The notes under the pieces: generated by a model
What the model was told of the DNA's origin: nothing
Database searches by the model: none
Seen by the model: the letters and a program-made list of their open reading frames with translations, nothing else
Made by a program: the position numbers and the translations under genes
Shown: in pieces, positions 42,352-51,117 of the stretch
Position numbering within the stretch: position 1 is the first letter of the stretch
Layout of the letters: every line of letters starts with the position of its first letter
Assembly: GCA_944332455.1 (NCBI GenBank)
Contig: CALVJY010000006.1
Location: 24,623 to 88,622 of the forward strand
DNA length: 64,000 nt
Direction of reading: 5' to 3'
Source: an uncultured Clostridia bacterium
Lineage (GTDB): Bacteria > Bacillota > Clostridia > Christensenellales > HGM11417

Positions 42352-42789
42352 CTATGTCCGGTCGATCCCGGCGTCAATGAGCGCGCTCAGCTTTTCGTCC
42401 TCTTTGGTGTAGTGCACGAAATACCGCAGGAGCTTCATCTCGTTGCGGAGCACGATCTTCCGGCCCTCGCAGAAAAGCGTGATCCTGACGAGGGGGATCC
42501 TCCCCTGCTCGACTTCGATCCGGAGGTCCAGGATCTTTGCCCAGGGAAGAAATTCTCTCCCCCGCCGCAGGGAAAGCCCGGCAGAATCGATGCCCACCCT
42601 GTTGCCAAGAAGCAGGACGATCAGAAAGATCAGGAGGGCCAGATCGAGGCCGGCCGGCAGCAGCCACAAAAGCCCCTCCCATTCGGACAAAAAGTACAGG
42701 GTCAGGCCCAGCATCAGCACGTTCGCCACGATCAGCCAAAGGACCGGCACGATGTCCCGCTGCAAAAAGACCCGCTGTCTGGTCTTCAT
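42352..42789 (-). CDS. Small two-helix membrane protein with PH-like soluble domain
   Basis: A 145-residue protein: two adjacent membrane helices (VLWLIVANVLMLGLTLYFL and LLWLLPAGLDLALLIFLIVLLL), then a soluble part with GIDSAGLSLRRGREFLPWAKILDLRIEVEQG, a pattern common in bacterial PH-like domains. Start ATG 42789 after GGAGGG. The gene follows the activase-related gene with a 10-bp gap, so it is probably co-transcribed with it. Function unknown. Confidence 0.78.
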   Translation of the reverse strand: MKTRQRVFLQRDIVPVLWLIVANVLMLGLTLYFLSEWEGLLWLLPAGLDLALLIFLIVLLLGNRVGIDSAGLSLRRGREFLPWAKILDLRIEVEQGRIPLVRITLFCEGRKIVLRNEMKLLRYFVHYTKEDEKLSALIDAGIDRT

Positions 42790-42799
42790 TTTTCCCTCC

Positions 42800-44245
42800 T
42801 CAGATTTGGCCCCTCTCCCGGCCGGCGGCGGCCTCCGCACATTCTTCCCGCTCCGGAGCGGATGCTTCGGCAGGAGGGGGCGCTGTCTGCGCCGCGGCCT
42901 TGGGAAGGGTCCCTCCCGCGGCCTCCTCCGGCTTTGATTTTTCTCCGGCCGCCCGTTCCCCGGCTGCCCCGCCTTCCTCGGCAGGGGACTTCGGACGCCG
43001 GATGTTGGAGAGCATCAGCTTGATGCGGTTTTCCAGGTTGACCCGGGTGGCGCCGGGGTCATAGTCCACGGCCACCAGATTGGCGTTGGGGTAACATTCC
43101 TTGACCCGGCGCATCATGCCCTTGGCCACGATGTGGTTGGGCAGACAGCCGAACGGCTGGGTGATGACCACGTTTTCGGCCCCGGTCCGGCACAACAGCC
43201 CCATTTCGGCGGGGATCAGCCAGCCCTCCCCCATCTTGACCCCCTGGTTGAGGAGCTTGTCGGCCTCCTTGCGGAGCTCGTCGAACTCGTGCAGCGGCTC
43301 GAACACCCCCTGTCTGCGGATGAGGCGGTTCATCTTTTTCTGCATGCGCAGAATGATGCGGTAGCCCAGCCTGCTCAGCCGGGTGCGGGCGTTTTTGAAG
43401 TCGTACAGCTCCCCGTCCACGATGCCGTTGACGATGCAGTACAGGCAGAAATCCAGAAGGCCTGGCAGCACCGGTTCGCACCCCTCGGCGAGCAGAAAGT
43501 CCTCCAGATGGTTGTTGGCCAGGGGGGAATACTTGACGTAGATCTCCCCCACGATGCCCACCTTGGGCTTTTTCTCCCCGGTGCGGGGCAGGGCGGCAAA
43601 GGCCTTCAGCAGTTCCCGGCACCAGTGGCCGTAGCGGAGAAAGCTCCCCGAGCGGAAAGCCTTCAAAAGCCGCTCGACGCAGGCGTCCAGCACCCGCTCG
43701 GCGCCCCCCTTTTCGGTCTCGTAGGGGCGGGTCTGGTTGTAGAGGGAGAGCAGCAGATCTCCGTACAGCACGCAGTACAGCAGCTTGAGCAGGATGGGCG
43801 GGGTGATCTGAAAGCCCTCGCACTTTTCCAGCCCGGTGAAGTTCAGCGAGATGATGGGCACCTGGGGATAGGCCTTCTTCATGGCCTTGCGGAGCAGGTG
43901 GATGTAGTTGGAGGCCCGGCACCCGCCCCCGGTCTGGGTGATGACCAGGGCCACCTTGTCGGGGTCGTAGCGGCCGCTGTCCAGGGCGTCCAGAAACTGC
44001 CCGACCACCAGCAGGGCGGGATAGCAGGTGTCGTTGTGCACGCTCTCCAAGCCCCGGTCCTTGACGGCCTGGCCGCCGTTTTGCAGCAGCTCCAGGTGGT
44101 AGCCGTAGTTGTTCAGCACCCCGATCAGCAGCTTGAAGTGCACGGGCAGCATATCCGGGACCAAAATGGTGTGGGTGGCCCGCATCTCCTTGGTAAAGAC
44201 CGGCCCCCGGTCGGCCGGCGCGTTGTCTTTTTTTGGATCTTTCAT
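42800..44245 (-). CDS. Acyl-CoA dehydratase activase-related protein, C-terminal half encoded separately
   Basis: A 481-residue protein resembling the C-terminal part of the very large activase/dehydratase fusion proteins of anaerobes. It has NDTCYPALLVVGQFLDAL, TQTGGGCRASNYIHLLRKAM, VGIVGEIYVKYSPLANNHLEDFL and TQPFGCLPNHIVAKGM; several of the Cys could ligate an iron-sulfur cluster. The last 60 residues are a low-complexity Ala/Glu/Pro tail. The gene upstream encodes the matching N-terminal part; they are separated by 67 bp, whereas many relatives are a single chain. Substrate unknown. Confidence 0.8.
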   Translation of the reverse strand: MKDPKKDNAPADRGPVFTKEMRATHTILVPDMLPVHFKLLIGVLNNYGYHLELLQNGGQAVKDRGLESVHNDTCYPALLVVGQFLDALDSGRYDPDKVALVITQTGGGCRASNYIHLLRKAMKKAYPQVPIISLNFTGLEKCEGFQITPPILLKLLYCVLYGDLLLSLYNQTRPYETEKGGAERVLDACVERLLKAFRSGSFLRYGHWCRELLKAFAALPRTGEKKPKVGIVGEIYVKYSPLANNHLEDFLLAEGCEPVLPGLLDFCLYCIVNGIVDGELYDFKNARTRLSRLGYRIILRMQKKMNRLIRRQGVFEPLHEFDELRKEADKLLNQGVKMGEGWLIPAEMGLLCRTGAENVVITQPFGCLPNHIVAKGMMRRVKECYPNANLVAVDYDPGATRVNLENRIKLMLSNIRRPKSPAEEGGAAGERAAGEKSKPEEAAGGTLPKAAAQTAPPPAEASAPEREECAEAAAGRERGQI

Positions 44246-44312
44246 CGTTCTTCTGACCTCCGGTCCCCTTCCCCGCTGCTTAGTCTGCGGCCGCGCTTTG
44301 GGGGGAGACTTT

Positions 44313-47228
44313 TCAGCCCCGGCCCACGGCGGCCAGCAGGCTGCGCAGGCGGATCCTGGCCGCCCCCAGGTTGCTGACCTCGTCGATCTTCAGCTGGGTG
44401 TACAGCCGCCCCGCCCCCTCCATGACAGAGCGGATCTCGTCCGAGGTGATGGCGTCGATGCCGCACCCGAAGGAGACCAGCTGCACCACCTCCATGTCGG
44501 GCTGGGTGGCCGCAAAGGCCGCCGCCCGGTACATTCTGGCGTGGTAGGTCCACTGGTTGAGCACCTTCAGGTCGGGCGGGTCGGCCAGCGTGAACACCGC
44601 GTCCTCGCTCAGCACCGCCGCGCCCAGGGAATTGATCAGCTTGTCGATGGAATGATTGATCTCGGGGTCGGGGTGATAGGGCCGGCCCAGCAGCACGATG
44701 ATGGGCAGATCCCGCGCCCGGGCCTCCGCGATCATCCGCTGCCCCTCGGCCCGGAGGGCGGCGTGATAGTCCTCCAGCGCCTGAAAGCCCTTTTCCAGGG
44801 CCCGTTCGGCCTCTTTTTTGGTGACGCCGTACTTTTTCAGACATTCGGCCATCCGCCTGGCCACGTGGGCGGGGCGGTTGAGGTCGAGGTAGGGCGCGAC
44901 CAGCTTGTCGGCCAGCCCCTCCACATTGGCCTTCAGCAGTTCGGGGTAGTAGGCCACCACCGGGCAGTTGTAGTGGTTGGCGGTCTTGCCCTCGTCCAGG
45001 TTGTAGCTCTCGCAGGGATAGAAGAGGAAATCGACCTCGGGCATCAGGGAGAGCACGTGGCCGTGCACCAGCTTGGCCGGATAGCAGACCGTGTCCGAGG
45101 GGATGGTGTGCTGGCCCCGGGCGTACAGCTCCCGCGAGGAGGGGGGCGAGAGCACGGTGGTCATGCCCAGATCCTCGAAAAAGGCATTCCACAGGGGGAG
45201 CTGTTCGTAGAAGTTCAGCACCATGGGGATGCCCACCCGGATCTTCTCCCCGGGGGGCTGGCGAAGCTCGCGCAGCCGCCGGTTTTTCCATTCGTAAAGG
45301 TCGGGCAGGGCCTTGGCCTCCCCGCCTCCGCCCCGCTCGCAGCGGTTGCCCGAGATCAGTTTCCGGCCGTCGGTAAAGCTGAGCACGGTCAGCAGGCAGC
45401 GGGCGGTACAGCCCTGGCAGTTGACCGCCCGGGAGCGGTAGCCGAAGCTCTCCAGCTCCGTTGCGCCCATCAGGGAGGAGCGGGCCGGGCGGTGTTCTTT
45501 GGCGTACAGGGCGGCCCCCAAAGCCCCCATCAGGCCGGCGCAGGCCGGGCGGAGCACCTCCCGGCCCATCTCCCGCTCGAAGGCGCGGAGCACGGCGTCG
45601 TTCAGAAAGGTCCCCCCCTGCACCACCACGTTTTTGCCCAGCTCTTTGGGCGAACGGGCGCGGATGACCTTGTAGATGGCGTTTTTGACCACCGAGACCG
45701 ACAGGCCGGCCGAGATGTCGTCCACCCCGGCCCCCTCCTTCTGGGCCTGCTTGACCGAGCTGTTCATGAACACCGTGCACCGCGAGCCCAGCTCCACCGG
45801 ATGGCGGGCGAACAGGCCCAGGGCGGAGAACTCGGCGATGGACAGCCCCAGCGCCGAGGCAAAGGTCTGCAAGAAGGAGCCGCACCCCGAGGAACAGGCC
45901 TCGTTGAGCATGATGGAGTCCACCGCCCCGTTCTTGATCTTGAAGCACTTGATGTCCTGCCCGCCGATGTCGATGATGAAGTCGACCTCGGGGCAGAAGG
46001 AGCGGGCGGCCAGAAAGTGGGCCACCGTCTCCACCACGCCGGAATCCAGCCTCAGGCCGTTTTTGATGAGGTCCTCGCCGTACCCGGTCACCGCCGAGGA
46101 GGCGATGCGAAGGCCGGGTCCGGCCTGGGCGTAGATCTGCTTCAGCTGGTCGGCCACCACGTCCAGGGGCCGGCCCAGGTTGTCGCCGTAGTAGTCGTAC
46201 AAGAGCTCTCCGGCCTCGGAGACCAGCACCAGCTTGGTGGTGGTCGATCCCGCGTCCACCCCCAAAAAGGCCTCTCCGGCGTAATCCTTCAGGGGCCGCC
46301 GCCTCAGATCGGCCTGACGGTGGCGGTCGCAGAAGGCTTGGTAATCCTCCTCCGATTCAAACAGCGGCTCTCCCCGGCCGGCGAACCCGGACGGGGCGGC
46401 CCTGTCCAGCTTTTCCAGCAGGTCCTCTCCGCTCAGCAGAGGGGCGTTCGCCCCGGCATACAGCGCGGCGCCGTAGGCCATGAACAGGGGCCCAAGCGTG
46501 GGGAACACGGCCTGTTCGGGGGAGAGTTTCAGGGTGTCGGTGAAGGCCTTGCGCAGGCTCTTTAAAAAGGAGAGCGGCCCCCCCAGAAAGAGGACCTTGC
46601 CCTCGATCTTCCGACCCTGCGCCAGACCCGAGACCGTCTGATCCACCACGGCCTGGAAGATGCTGGCCGCGATGTCCTCCTTCCGCGCCCCCTGGTTGAG
46701 CAGGGGCTGGATGTCGGACTTGGCGAACACCCCGCAGCGGGAGGCGATGGGGTACTTTTTTTCGGCCCCCTCGGCCAGACGGTCCAGCTCCTCGGTGGAG
46801 ACCTTCAGCAGGGTGGCCATCTGATCCAGAAAGGCCCCCGTCCCCCCCGCGCAGGAGCCGTTCATGCGCTGCTCGATCCCGTGGGTCAGAAAGAGGATCT
46901 TGGCGTCCTCGCCCCCCAGCTCCACCGCGCAGTCGGCGTCGGGGTACAGGGCGCGCACCGCCAGCGAGGCCGAAAAGACCTCCTGCACGAAGGGCAGGCC
47001 GGCCTGCTCGGACAGTCCCAGCCCCGCCGATCCGGTCATGGCCAGGCGGTACTTTCCCGGAAAGGACGAAAAGACGGTCTCCAGCTGCTGCCGCACCGTC
47101 TCCCGCACCCGGGAAAAGTGCCGCTCGTACCGCGACCAGATCACCTGGTCCCCCTCCAGAAGGGCGCACTTGACCGTGGTCGACCCCACGTCTACCCCCA
47201 ATTCGTAATGTCTTTGTTCGTTGCTCAT
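44313..47228 (-). CDS. Acyl-CoA dehydratase activase-type protein with two BadF/BcrA ATPase domains plus DUF2229
   Basis: A 971-residue protein. Two ASKHA ATPase domains are in tandem: the first with LGVDVGSTTVKCALL and GSAGLGLSEQ, the second with LGVDAGSTTTKLVLV, DIGGQDIKCFKI and CSSGCGSFLQTFA. The Cys residues (NGSCAGGTG, CSSGCG) resemble those holding the bridging [4Fe-4S] cluster of HgdC. The third part (IRVGIPMVLNFYEQLPLWNAFFEDLG, DTVCYPAKLVHGHV) is a DUF2229 domain. The family drives ATP-dependent one-electron reduction of a partner enzyme. Start ATG 47228; no strong ribosome-binding site is visible. Confidence 0.88.
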   Translation of the reverse strand: MSNEQRHYELGVDVGSTTVKCALLEGDQVIWSRYERHFSRVRETVRQQLETVFSSFPGKYRLAMTGSAGLGLSEQAGLPFVQEVFSASLAVRALYPDADCAVELGGEDAKILFLTHGIEQRMNGSCAGGTGAFLDQMATLLKVSTEELDRLAEGAEKKYPIASRCGVFAKSDIQPLLNQGARKEDIAASIFQAVVDQTVSGLAQGRKIEGKVLFLGGPLSFLKSLRKAFTDTLKLSPEQAVFPTLGPLFMAYGAALYAGANAPLLSGEDLLEKLDRAAPSGFAGRGEPLFESEEDYQAFCDRHRQADLRRRPLKDYAGEAFLGVDAGSTTTKLVLVSEAGELLYDYYGDNLGRPLDVVADQLKQIYAQAGPGLRIASSAVTGYGEDLIKNGLRLDSGVVETVAHFLAARSFCPEVDFIIDIGGQDIKCFKIKNGAVDSIMLNEACSSGCGSFLQTFASALGLSIAEFSALGLFARHPVELGSRCTVFMNSSVKQAQKEGAGVDDISAGLSVSVVKNAIYKVIRARSPKELGKNVVVQGGTFLNDAVLRAFEREMGREVLRPACAGLMGALGAALYAKEHRPARSSLMGATELESFGYRSRAVNCQGCTARCLLTVLSFTDGRKLISGNRCERGGGGEAKALPDLYEWKNRRLRELRQPPGEKIRVGIPMVLNFYEQLPLWNAFFEDLGMTTVLSPPSSRELYARGQHTIPSDTVCYPAKLVHGHVLSLMPEVDFLFYPCESYNLDEGKTANHYNCPVVAYYPELLKANVEGLADKLVAPYLDLNRPAHVARRMAECLKKYGVTKKEAERALEKGFQALEDYHAALRAEGQRMIAEARARDLPIIVLLGRPYHPDPEINHSIDKLINSLGAAVLSEDAVFTLADPPDLKVLNQWTYHARMYRAAAFAATQPDMEVVQLVSFGCGIDAITSDEIRSVMEGAGRLYTQLKIDEVSNLGAARIRLRSLLAAVGRG

Positions 47229-47284
47229 CCGCACTCAAAACAAGGGAGCCTTTCAAAAGCTCCCCCTTTTCTTTCATTCTTTCT

Positions 47285-47314
47285 ATTGTACCGCAAAAGG
47301 GGGGAAGATGTCAA
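47285..47314 (-). promoter_or_regulatory. Promoter of split activase operon
   Basis: On the minus strand, TTGACA, an 18-bp spacer and TACAAT, 57 bp upstream of the ATG at 47228. Confidence 0.78.
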
Positions 47315-47416
47315 GTTTCCCGGCCCGATTGAGAGTTCCCGAAAGGTGTGTAAGAGAAAAATTTTTTGGGAGTAAGAGGTCTGAATAGGGAGAATTTCAA
47401 CCAAGATTGACTCCTG

Positions 47417-47461
47417 CTGTGTAGATTTCCCATGAAAACAACACGCAGTTTGGGAACTCCC
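47417..47461. repeat. 45-bp dispersed repeat, copy 1
   Basis: Shares about 40 of 45 positions with 58131-58175, including TTCCC(A/T)TGAAAACAACACGC and GGGAACTCCC. TTCCC and GGGAA flank the core and could close a hairpin. It lies in a gene-free gap; the only other features of 47229-47542 are the activase promoter and a second CCCGGCCCGATT word. Confidence 0.8.
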
Positions 47462-47542
47462 GGCCCGATTTTGCCCCTTCTTCTCCCATTCCCCGGCTTT
47501 TGCCCCTCTTTTTGCCCGCTTCCCGGCCCCCGCACCGCCCTC

Positions 47543-47594
47543 TGTCAAGCCCTTTTCCCAAAAGAGAAAGAGGCCGGACAGCGCCGGCCTCCCG
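47543..47594 (-). terminator. Terminator within 52-bp direct repeat, copy 1
   Basis: Identical over 52 bp to 47912-47963. On the minus strand it contains GAGGCCGG-CGCTGT-CCGGCCTC followed by TTTCTCTTTT, a terminator for the DUF3791-like gene, and ends with a TTGACA word that here has no -10 partner. Confidence 0.85.
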
Positions 47595-47626
47595 TGTGTT
47601 TTACCTTTTCAAGAGACAAATGCCCG

Positions 47627-47833
47627 TCAAGCCTGTCTGCGGGCGGCAATAAAGGCGTCGATATCTTCCACGAGGCCGGCCCTTCCCATGGTGTGCAGCA
47701 CATCGTAACAGGTTCCCAGGTATTCCAGCACGCCGTACTTTTTAAAGAGATCCATGGCTTTTCTGCCCGACAGCTTTTTCTCCGCCCTGTACGCTTCAAA
47801 ACAGAAGGCCTTGAAGGCCAACGTCTCGCTCAT
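47627..47833 (-). CDS. DUF3791-like small protein
   Basis: A 68-residue protein, MSETLAFKAFCFEAYRAEKK then LSGRKAMDLFKKYGVLEYLGTCYDVLHTMGRAGLVEDIDAFI. The LSGxxAxxLFxxYxVxxYL...YDxLHxxG...DIDxFI layout matches DUF3791 proteins, which are often found beside DUF3990 or other small accessory genes. No such partner is seen here. It has its own promoter (47889-47917) and terminator and is bracketed by perfect 52-bp repeats. Function unknown. Confidence 0.75.
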   Translation of the reverse strand: MSETLAFKAFCFEAYRAEKKLSGRKAMDLFKKYGVLEYLGTCYDVLHTMGRAGLVEDIDAFIAARRQA

Positions 47834-47888
47834 TTCACACCTCCGGCAAGGACAGCCTGCCCATCCGCTCCTCTCCTTTATATTATTT

Positions 47889-47917
47889 ATGATACACTAT
47901 GCTCCGCCGTTTGTCAA
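47889..47917 (-). promoter_or_regulatory. Promoter of DUF3791-like gene
   Basis: On the minus strand, TTGACA, a 17-bp spacer and TATCAT. The -35 hexamer is the first six bases of the 52-bp repeat copy at 47912-47963. Confidence 0.8.
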
Positions 47918-47963
47918 GCCCTTTTCCCAAAAGAGAAAGAGGCCGGACAGCGCCGGCCTCCCG
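47912..47963 (-). terminator. Terminator within 52-bp direct repeat, copy 2
   Basis: Identical to 47543-47594. It provides a terminator for the lipoprotein gene ending at 48005, and its edge supplies the -35 box of the next gene. Confidence 0.85.
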
Positions 47964-48004
47964 CATATTCTGATTTTCTGTCTGCCCCGCAAAGTTTGCC
48001 GGTC

Positions 48005-49071
48005 TTAATCCGTGGCCGCGATGGTGATGGAAGTATCCGGCAGAGCAAAGGTCAGAAAGGGAGATTTGTAATGTGCGAATCCGGTCGTCTCGCTGCCCTC
48101 GCCGTAGACTTCGCCGGGCAGGTCCAGAAACACCGCCTTCCCCGCCTTGTCGAGATAATAGACGCTGAAGCTGTACCGATGCCCCGGCACATAGGCCAGC
48201 GTAAGGGTCATCATTTCCCGGTCGGCAATTTCCGTGACGCCGAAGTCGTCAGCGCTGTAGGGGGCGTCGGCGTCATAGATCTGCACTGTGATCCCCTGAT
48301 AGCGGTCAAAGACTTGGGAAAGATCGACGTTCACAGTCTCGTTCCAGGTTTCCTGGACGATCTGCCCGTATTCGACCACTTGCACCTTTTTGATGACGAC
48401 GGCGTCGATGCGGGTGACGCTGGAGGACTTTGCCTGCACCGCCAGATAGGCCGTGCCCGGTGAAACTTTGCCAAGACTGACCCGGAAGGTCCCGTAGTCC
48501 CGCATGCTTCCCATGTTGACGGAGTGAAGCGAAAGATCTCCGATGGCCTCGTCCGGGATGACCTCGGGATTGAGGGAGGTCACGGTGATCTCGGAGGGCT
48601 GCAGATTGCGGGCCTCCGCAAAGCGGAAACAGAACAGATCGCCGGCCCAGGAGGCGTCCTCTTCCCGGGCCCTGGCGATCTGACCGGGGGAGGCGGATCC
48701 CAATACAACACGTCGTCGGAGAGGATCTCCGTCTGCACGAACTGTGCCGAGGCGGTCAGCGTGACCGCTTCGGCGGGCATGACAAAAGTAAAAACTCCCT
48801 CTCCCGCCGGCGTGCAGGCCGCGCCGTTGAAGAATACGCCGGAGACTTCCTTCAGTTCGCTCCGGACCTCGGCCGTCACGGTGACGGTCTGGCCGGCCTC
48901 GGCAGAAGCGGGAGCCTCCAGGGTGCAGTCGGCAGAACTCTCCGCCGTGATGGCATAGGTCTGGGGCGGCACGACGGGTTCCTCGCCGCAGGCCGCGAAC
49001 AGCAGACAGCCCGTCAGCAGCAGAGCGCCCAACCCTCCCCACCTTTTTGTCTTTGTCCTCTTTTTCTCCAT
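48005..49071 (-). pseudogene. Secreted lipoprotein gene with one frameshift
   Basis: The first frame starts at ATG 49071 with a lipoprotein signal (LLFAAC) and a beta-rich repeat domain ending in FVMPAEAVTLTASAQF, and reads to about 48690. The remaining 220 codons (EDASWAGDLFCFRF to TFALPDTSITIAATD) are in another frame ending at 48005. The frames would join if one more C were present in the C5 run at 48686-48690 (minus strand). The second part looks like a beta-sandwich with an FALPDTSITI end similar to the first domain's. Possible reasons: mutation, phase variation or a sequencing error. Confidence 0.8.
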
Positions 49072-49261
49072 GGTTTTCTCCTTTCACACCCGGTCTTACC
49101 GGATTTGTTCTACCTTTATATACCCCGTGCGAAGGCTTTTCAAACAGCGGCTCTCCGGCGAAGGCCCTCCCCGTCCGAACGGCTTCTTTCCGCGCCGAAA
49201 AAAAAAGAGAACGGGGCGGACCCGTTCCCGAAAAAAAACTGTATTCCCGTTGCCTTTGCTC

Positions 49262-49345
49262 TGCCGGCCTCCCCTGTGTTTTACCTTTTCAGGAGACAAA
49301 TACTCCTCAGGTCTGCCTGCGGGCATGGATAAAGCGCCGAAAAAG
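49262..49345 (-). pseudogene. 3' relic of a second DUF3791-like gene
   Basis: On the minus strand the frame reads LFRRFIHARRQT and stop, resembling DIDAFIAARRQA and stop of the intact gene. The non-coding bases after it (49306 down to 49262) match the sequence after that gene (GTCTC(C/T)TGAAAAGGTAAAACACA and GGGAGGCCGGC). Only the last dozen codons remain. Confidence 0.7.
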
Positions 49346-49509
49346 GCTTCCCTTCGGGCCGTCTTCCGAGTGGCCCAGCCGTACCCCCGCAAGAACGATC
49401 TGTCCGCAAAAAATACTTTCCCTTCGGGCCGCAGCGCAGCCCTGTCGCGCCCCTGCAAAAGAAAGATCTGTCTGTGCCCCCCTTCGTCTTCCGAGCAGGC
49501 GGCCGAGGT

Positions 49510-50622
49510 TCAGATCTTCATCTTTTTGATCTGCTCGGCGTAGTAGCACACCAGATCGAAGCGGCTCCCCGGCATCAGGCGATGATCGGGGCAGGGCAGA
49601 AATCCCCCCAGCGAGACCAGCGCCTTCATGCGCTCCAGCTCGGCGTCCACGGCGGCCCTGTCCTTTCGCAGGCAGGTCTTGTCGAAGCCGCCCACCCCCT
49701 TCAGGCGGGGGCCGTAGGTCTCCCGGAAGGCGGCGAACTGATCCCCCCAGACCCCCACCTCCAGCGGGAACATCACGTTGACCCCGTTTTCGAACCAGGT
49801 GGGGACCAGGCGGGCGATCACCCCGTCGCAGTCCAGCGAGATCAGGTCGATGCCGTGCTTTCTGCACAGCTCGTTCCGCTTTTTGTAGTGCCGGGCGCAG
49901 ACCTCTTCAAAGAGATCCGGGGCGATCAGGGGGCCGTTTTTGAAGCAGATGTCCTCCCAGTAGTGGGCAAAGTCGAAGTCCACCCCCGAGGCCAGAGCGT
50001 CCTCGGCGCAGCGGAACTGCATTTCGGCGTAGGTGTCCACGATCTCGGCGAACAGCTCGGGATCGTCGTACATCAGGTAGCTCATGCCCACCACAGACAG
50101 CATGCTGCGGATATCCCCCAGCACGCTCCCCAGGTGCAGCCCCAAGGGCCGGTCGGCGCAGGCCGCCCTACGGGCCCGCAGGGCCTCGGCGTCCACCCGG
50201 CCGCCGTCGTACTGCATCCGGGGCCTGTACAGTTCCTCGAAGGCGGCGCGGTCCTTCAGCAGCCAGTCGTCCTCGGCCGGGATGGAGCCGGCGCCCTCCC
50301 GCACCCGCTCGATCAGCCCCAGGGCGTTCTGCACCCGCTTGAAGCCGTCCGGCAGCACCTCCAGCACCTTTTCCTCGAAGGGGGGCCGGAGCGAGATGGC
50401 CCCGCTCGCCATGGTCTGCCAGTTGAAGTCCCAGCCGATCCGCTTGTCCAGCTCGAAGTCGGCCTCGTTGCCGTCGTTCCAGGCCCGGGCCAGCTCCCCG
50501 GAGATCTCTCCCTGTTCGGCCCACTCCTGCAAAAGTTCGGGCCAGTAGCCGAAGTGCACGGCGGGCAGACGGTCGGCAGGCTCTCCGTGCAGGATGCGGC
50601 GCATCCGCTCTCTGTTGGTCAT
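49510..50622 (-). CDS. URO-D-fold protein (uroporphyrinogen decarboxylase / corrinoid methyltransferase family)
   Basis: A 370-residue protein. MTNRERMRRILHGEPADRLP is the typical start of URO-D superfamily proteins. FAHYWEDICFKNGPLIAPDLFEEV and ISLDCDGVIARLVPTWFENGVNVMFPLEV correspond to the barrel region with the metal-binding site in methyltransferase members; a C-terminal LGGFLPCPDHRLMPGSRFDLVCYY includes a Cys. Genes of true haem synthesis are absent nearby, so a methyltransferase-like role is more likely than decarboxylation. Start ATG 50622 after GGAGGAG. Confidence 0.85.
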   Translation of the reverse strand: MTNRERMRRILHGEPADRLPAVHFGYWPELLQEWAEQGEISGELARAWNDGNEADFELDKRIGWDFNWQTMASGAISLRPPFEEKVLEVLPDGFKRVQNALGLIERVREGAGSIPAEDDWLLKDRAAFEELYRPRMQYDGGRVDAEALRARRAACADRPLGLHLGSVLGDIRSMLSVVGMSYLMYDDPELFAEIVDTYAEMQFRCAEDALASGVDFDFAHYWEDICFKNGPLIAPDLFEEVCARHYKKRNELCRKHGIDLISLDCDGVIARLVPTWFENGVNVMFPLEVGVWGDQFAAFRETYGPRLKGVGGFDKTCLRKDRAAVDAELERMKALVSLGGFLPCPDHRLMPGSRFDLVCYYAEQIKKMKI

Positions 50623-51117
50623 CTTCTCCTCCCTCCGCCCCCTTTGGGGCGGGTTGCTCTTGCCGCGGCCTCCGTCCGGGAACGCTCCCCAGGCGGCCTC
50701 GCGGCGCGATTCTGCTCCTATGATACCCCTTTTCCCGCCGCCTGTCAAACCGGAGAGGGCCCCGGGATTCAGCCGGTTGTAAAGCTTGTCCGCTTTTCCG
50801 AAACAGATGTCCGATTTTTCCGGCCTCACCGGGAGCAAAGAGTCTTTGTTCAGGAAAGACGGCACAGGGCCGGAGGTCTGATATCCGCCGGGCCGGACCG
50901 TCCGCCTTTCCGCGAAGGGCGCAGCCGCCTGAACTTCCCGCCGGGCCGGTCAGCCCCTCTTTCCGCGAAGGGCGCAGCCGGACTCCCCCCCCGGGCCCTC
51001 GGTCAAATTATTCCTCGGCCGGGGCCTTTTTTTAAGGCGGACCGAAGCAGCGGCCTTTTTGCCGATCCCGAAGCGGCCTCTGCGAAAAAGACAGTCTGCC
51101 TCCCTCGGAAAGGCGGC
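50623..51117. other. Gap with promoter and short direct repeats, no gene
   Basis: Holds a promoter for the URO-D gene at 50720-50748 (minus strand TTGACA, 17 bp, TATCAT). Two 21-bp copies of TTTCCGCGAAGGGCGCAGCC(G) lie at 50907-50927 and 50960-50980, in 53-bp repeated blocks. A CCTTTTTTT after a GC-rich stem near 51030 is a possible terminator. No coding frame is convincing. Confidence 0.6.

Noticed and set aside
47225..47548. Minus-strand frame across the 45-bp repeat giving a peptide similar to one at 58131-58175
   Set aside because: The similarity is explained by the DNA repeat itself; there is no ribosome-binding site and the flanking sequences are unrelated.
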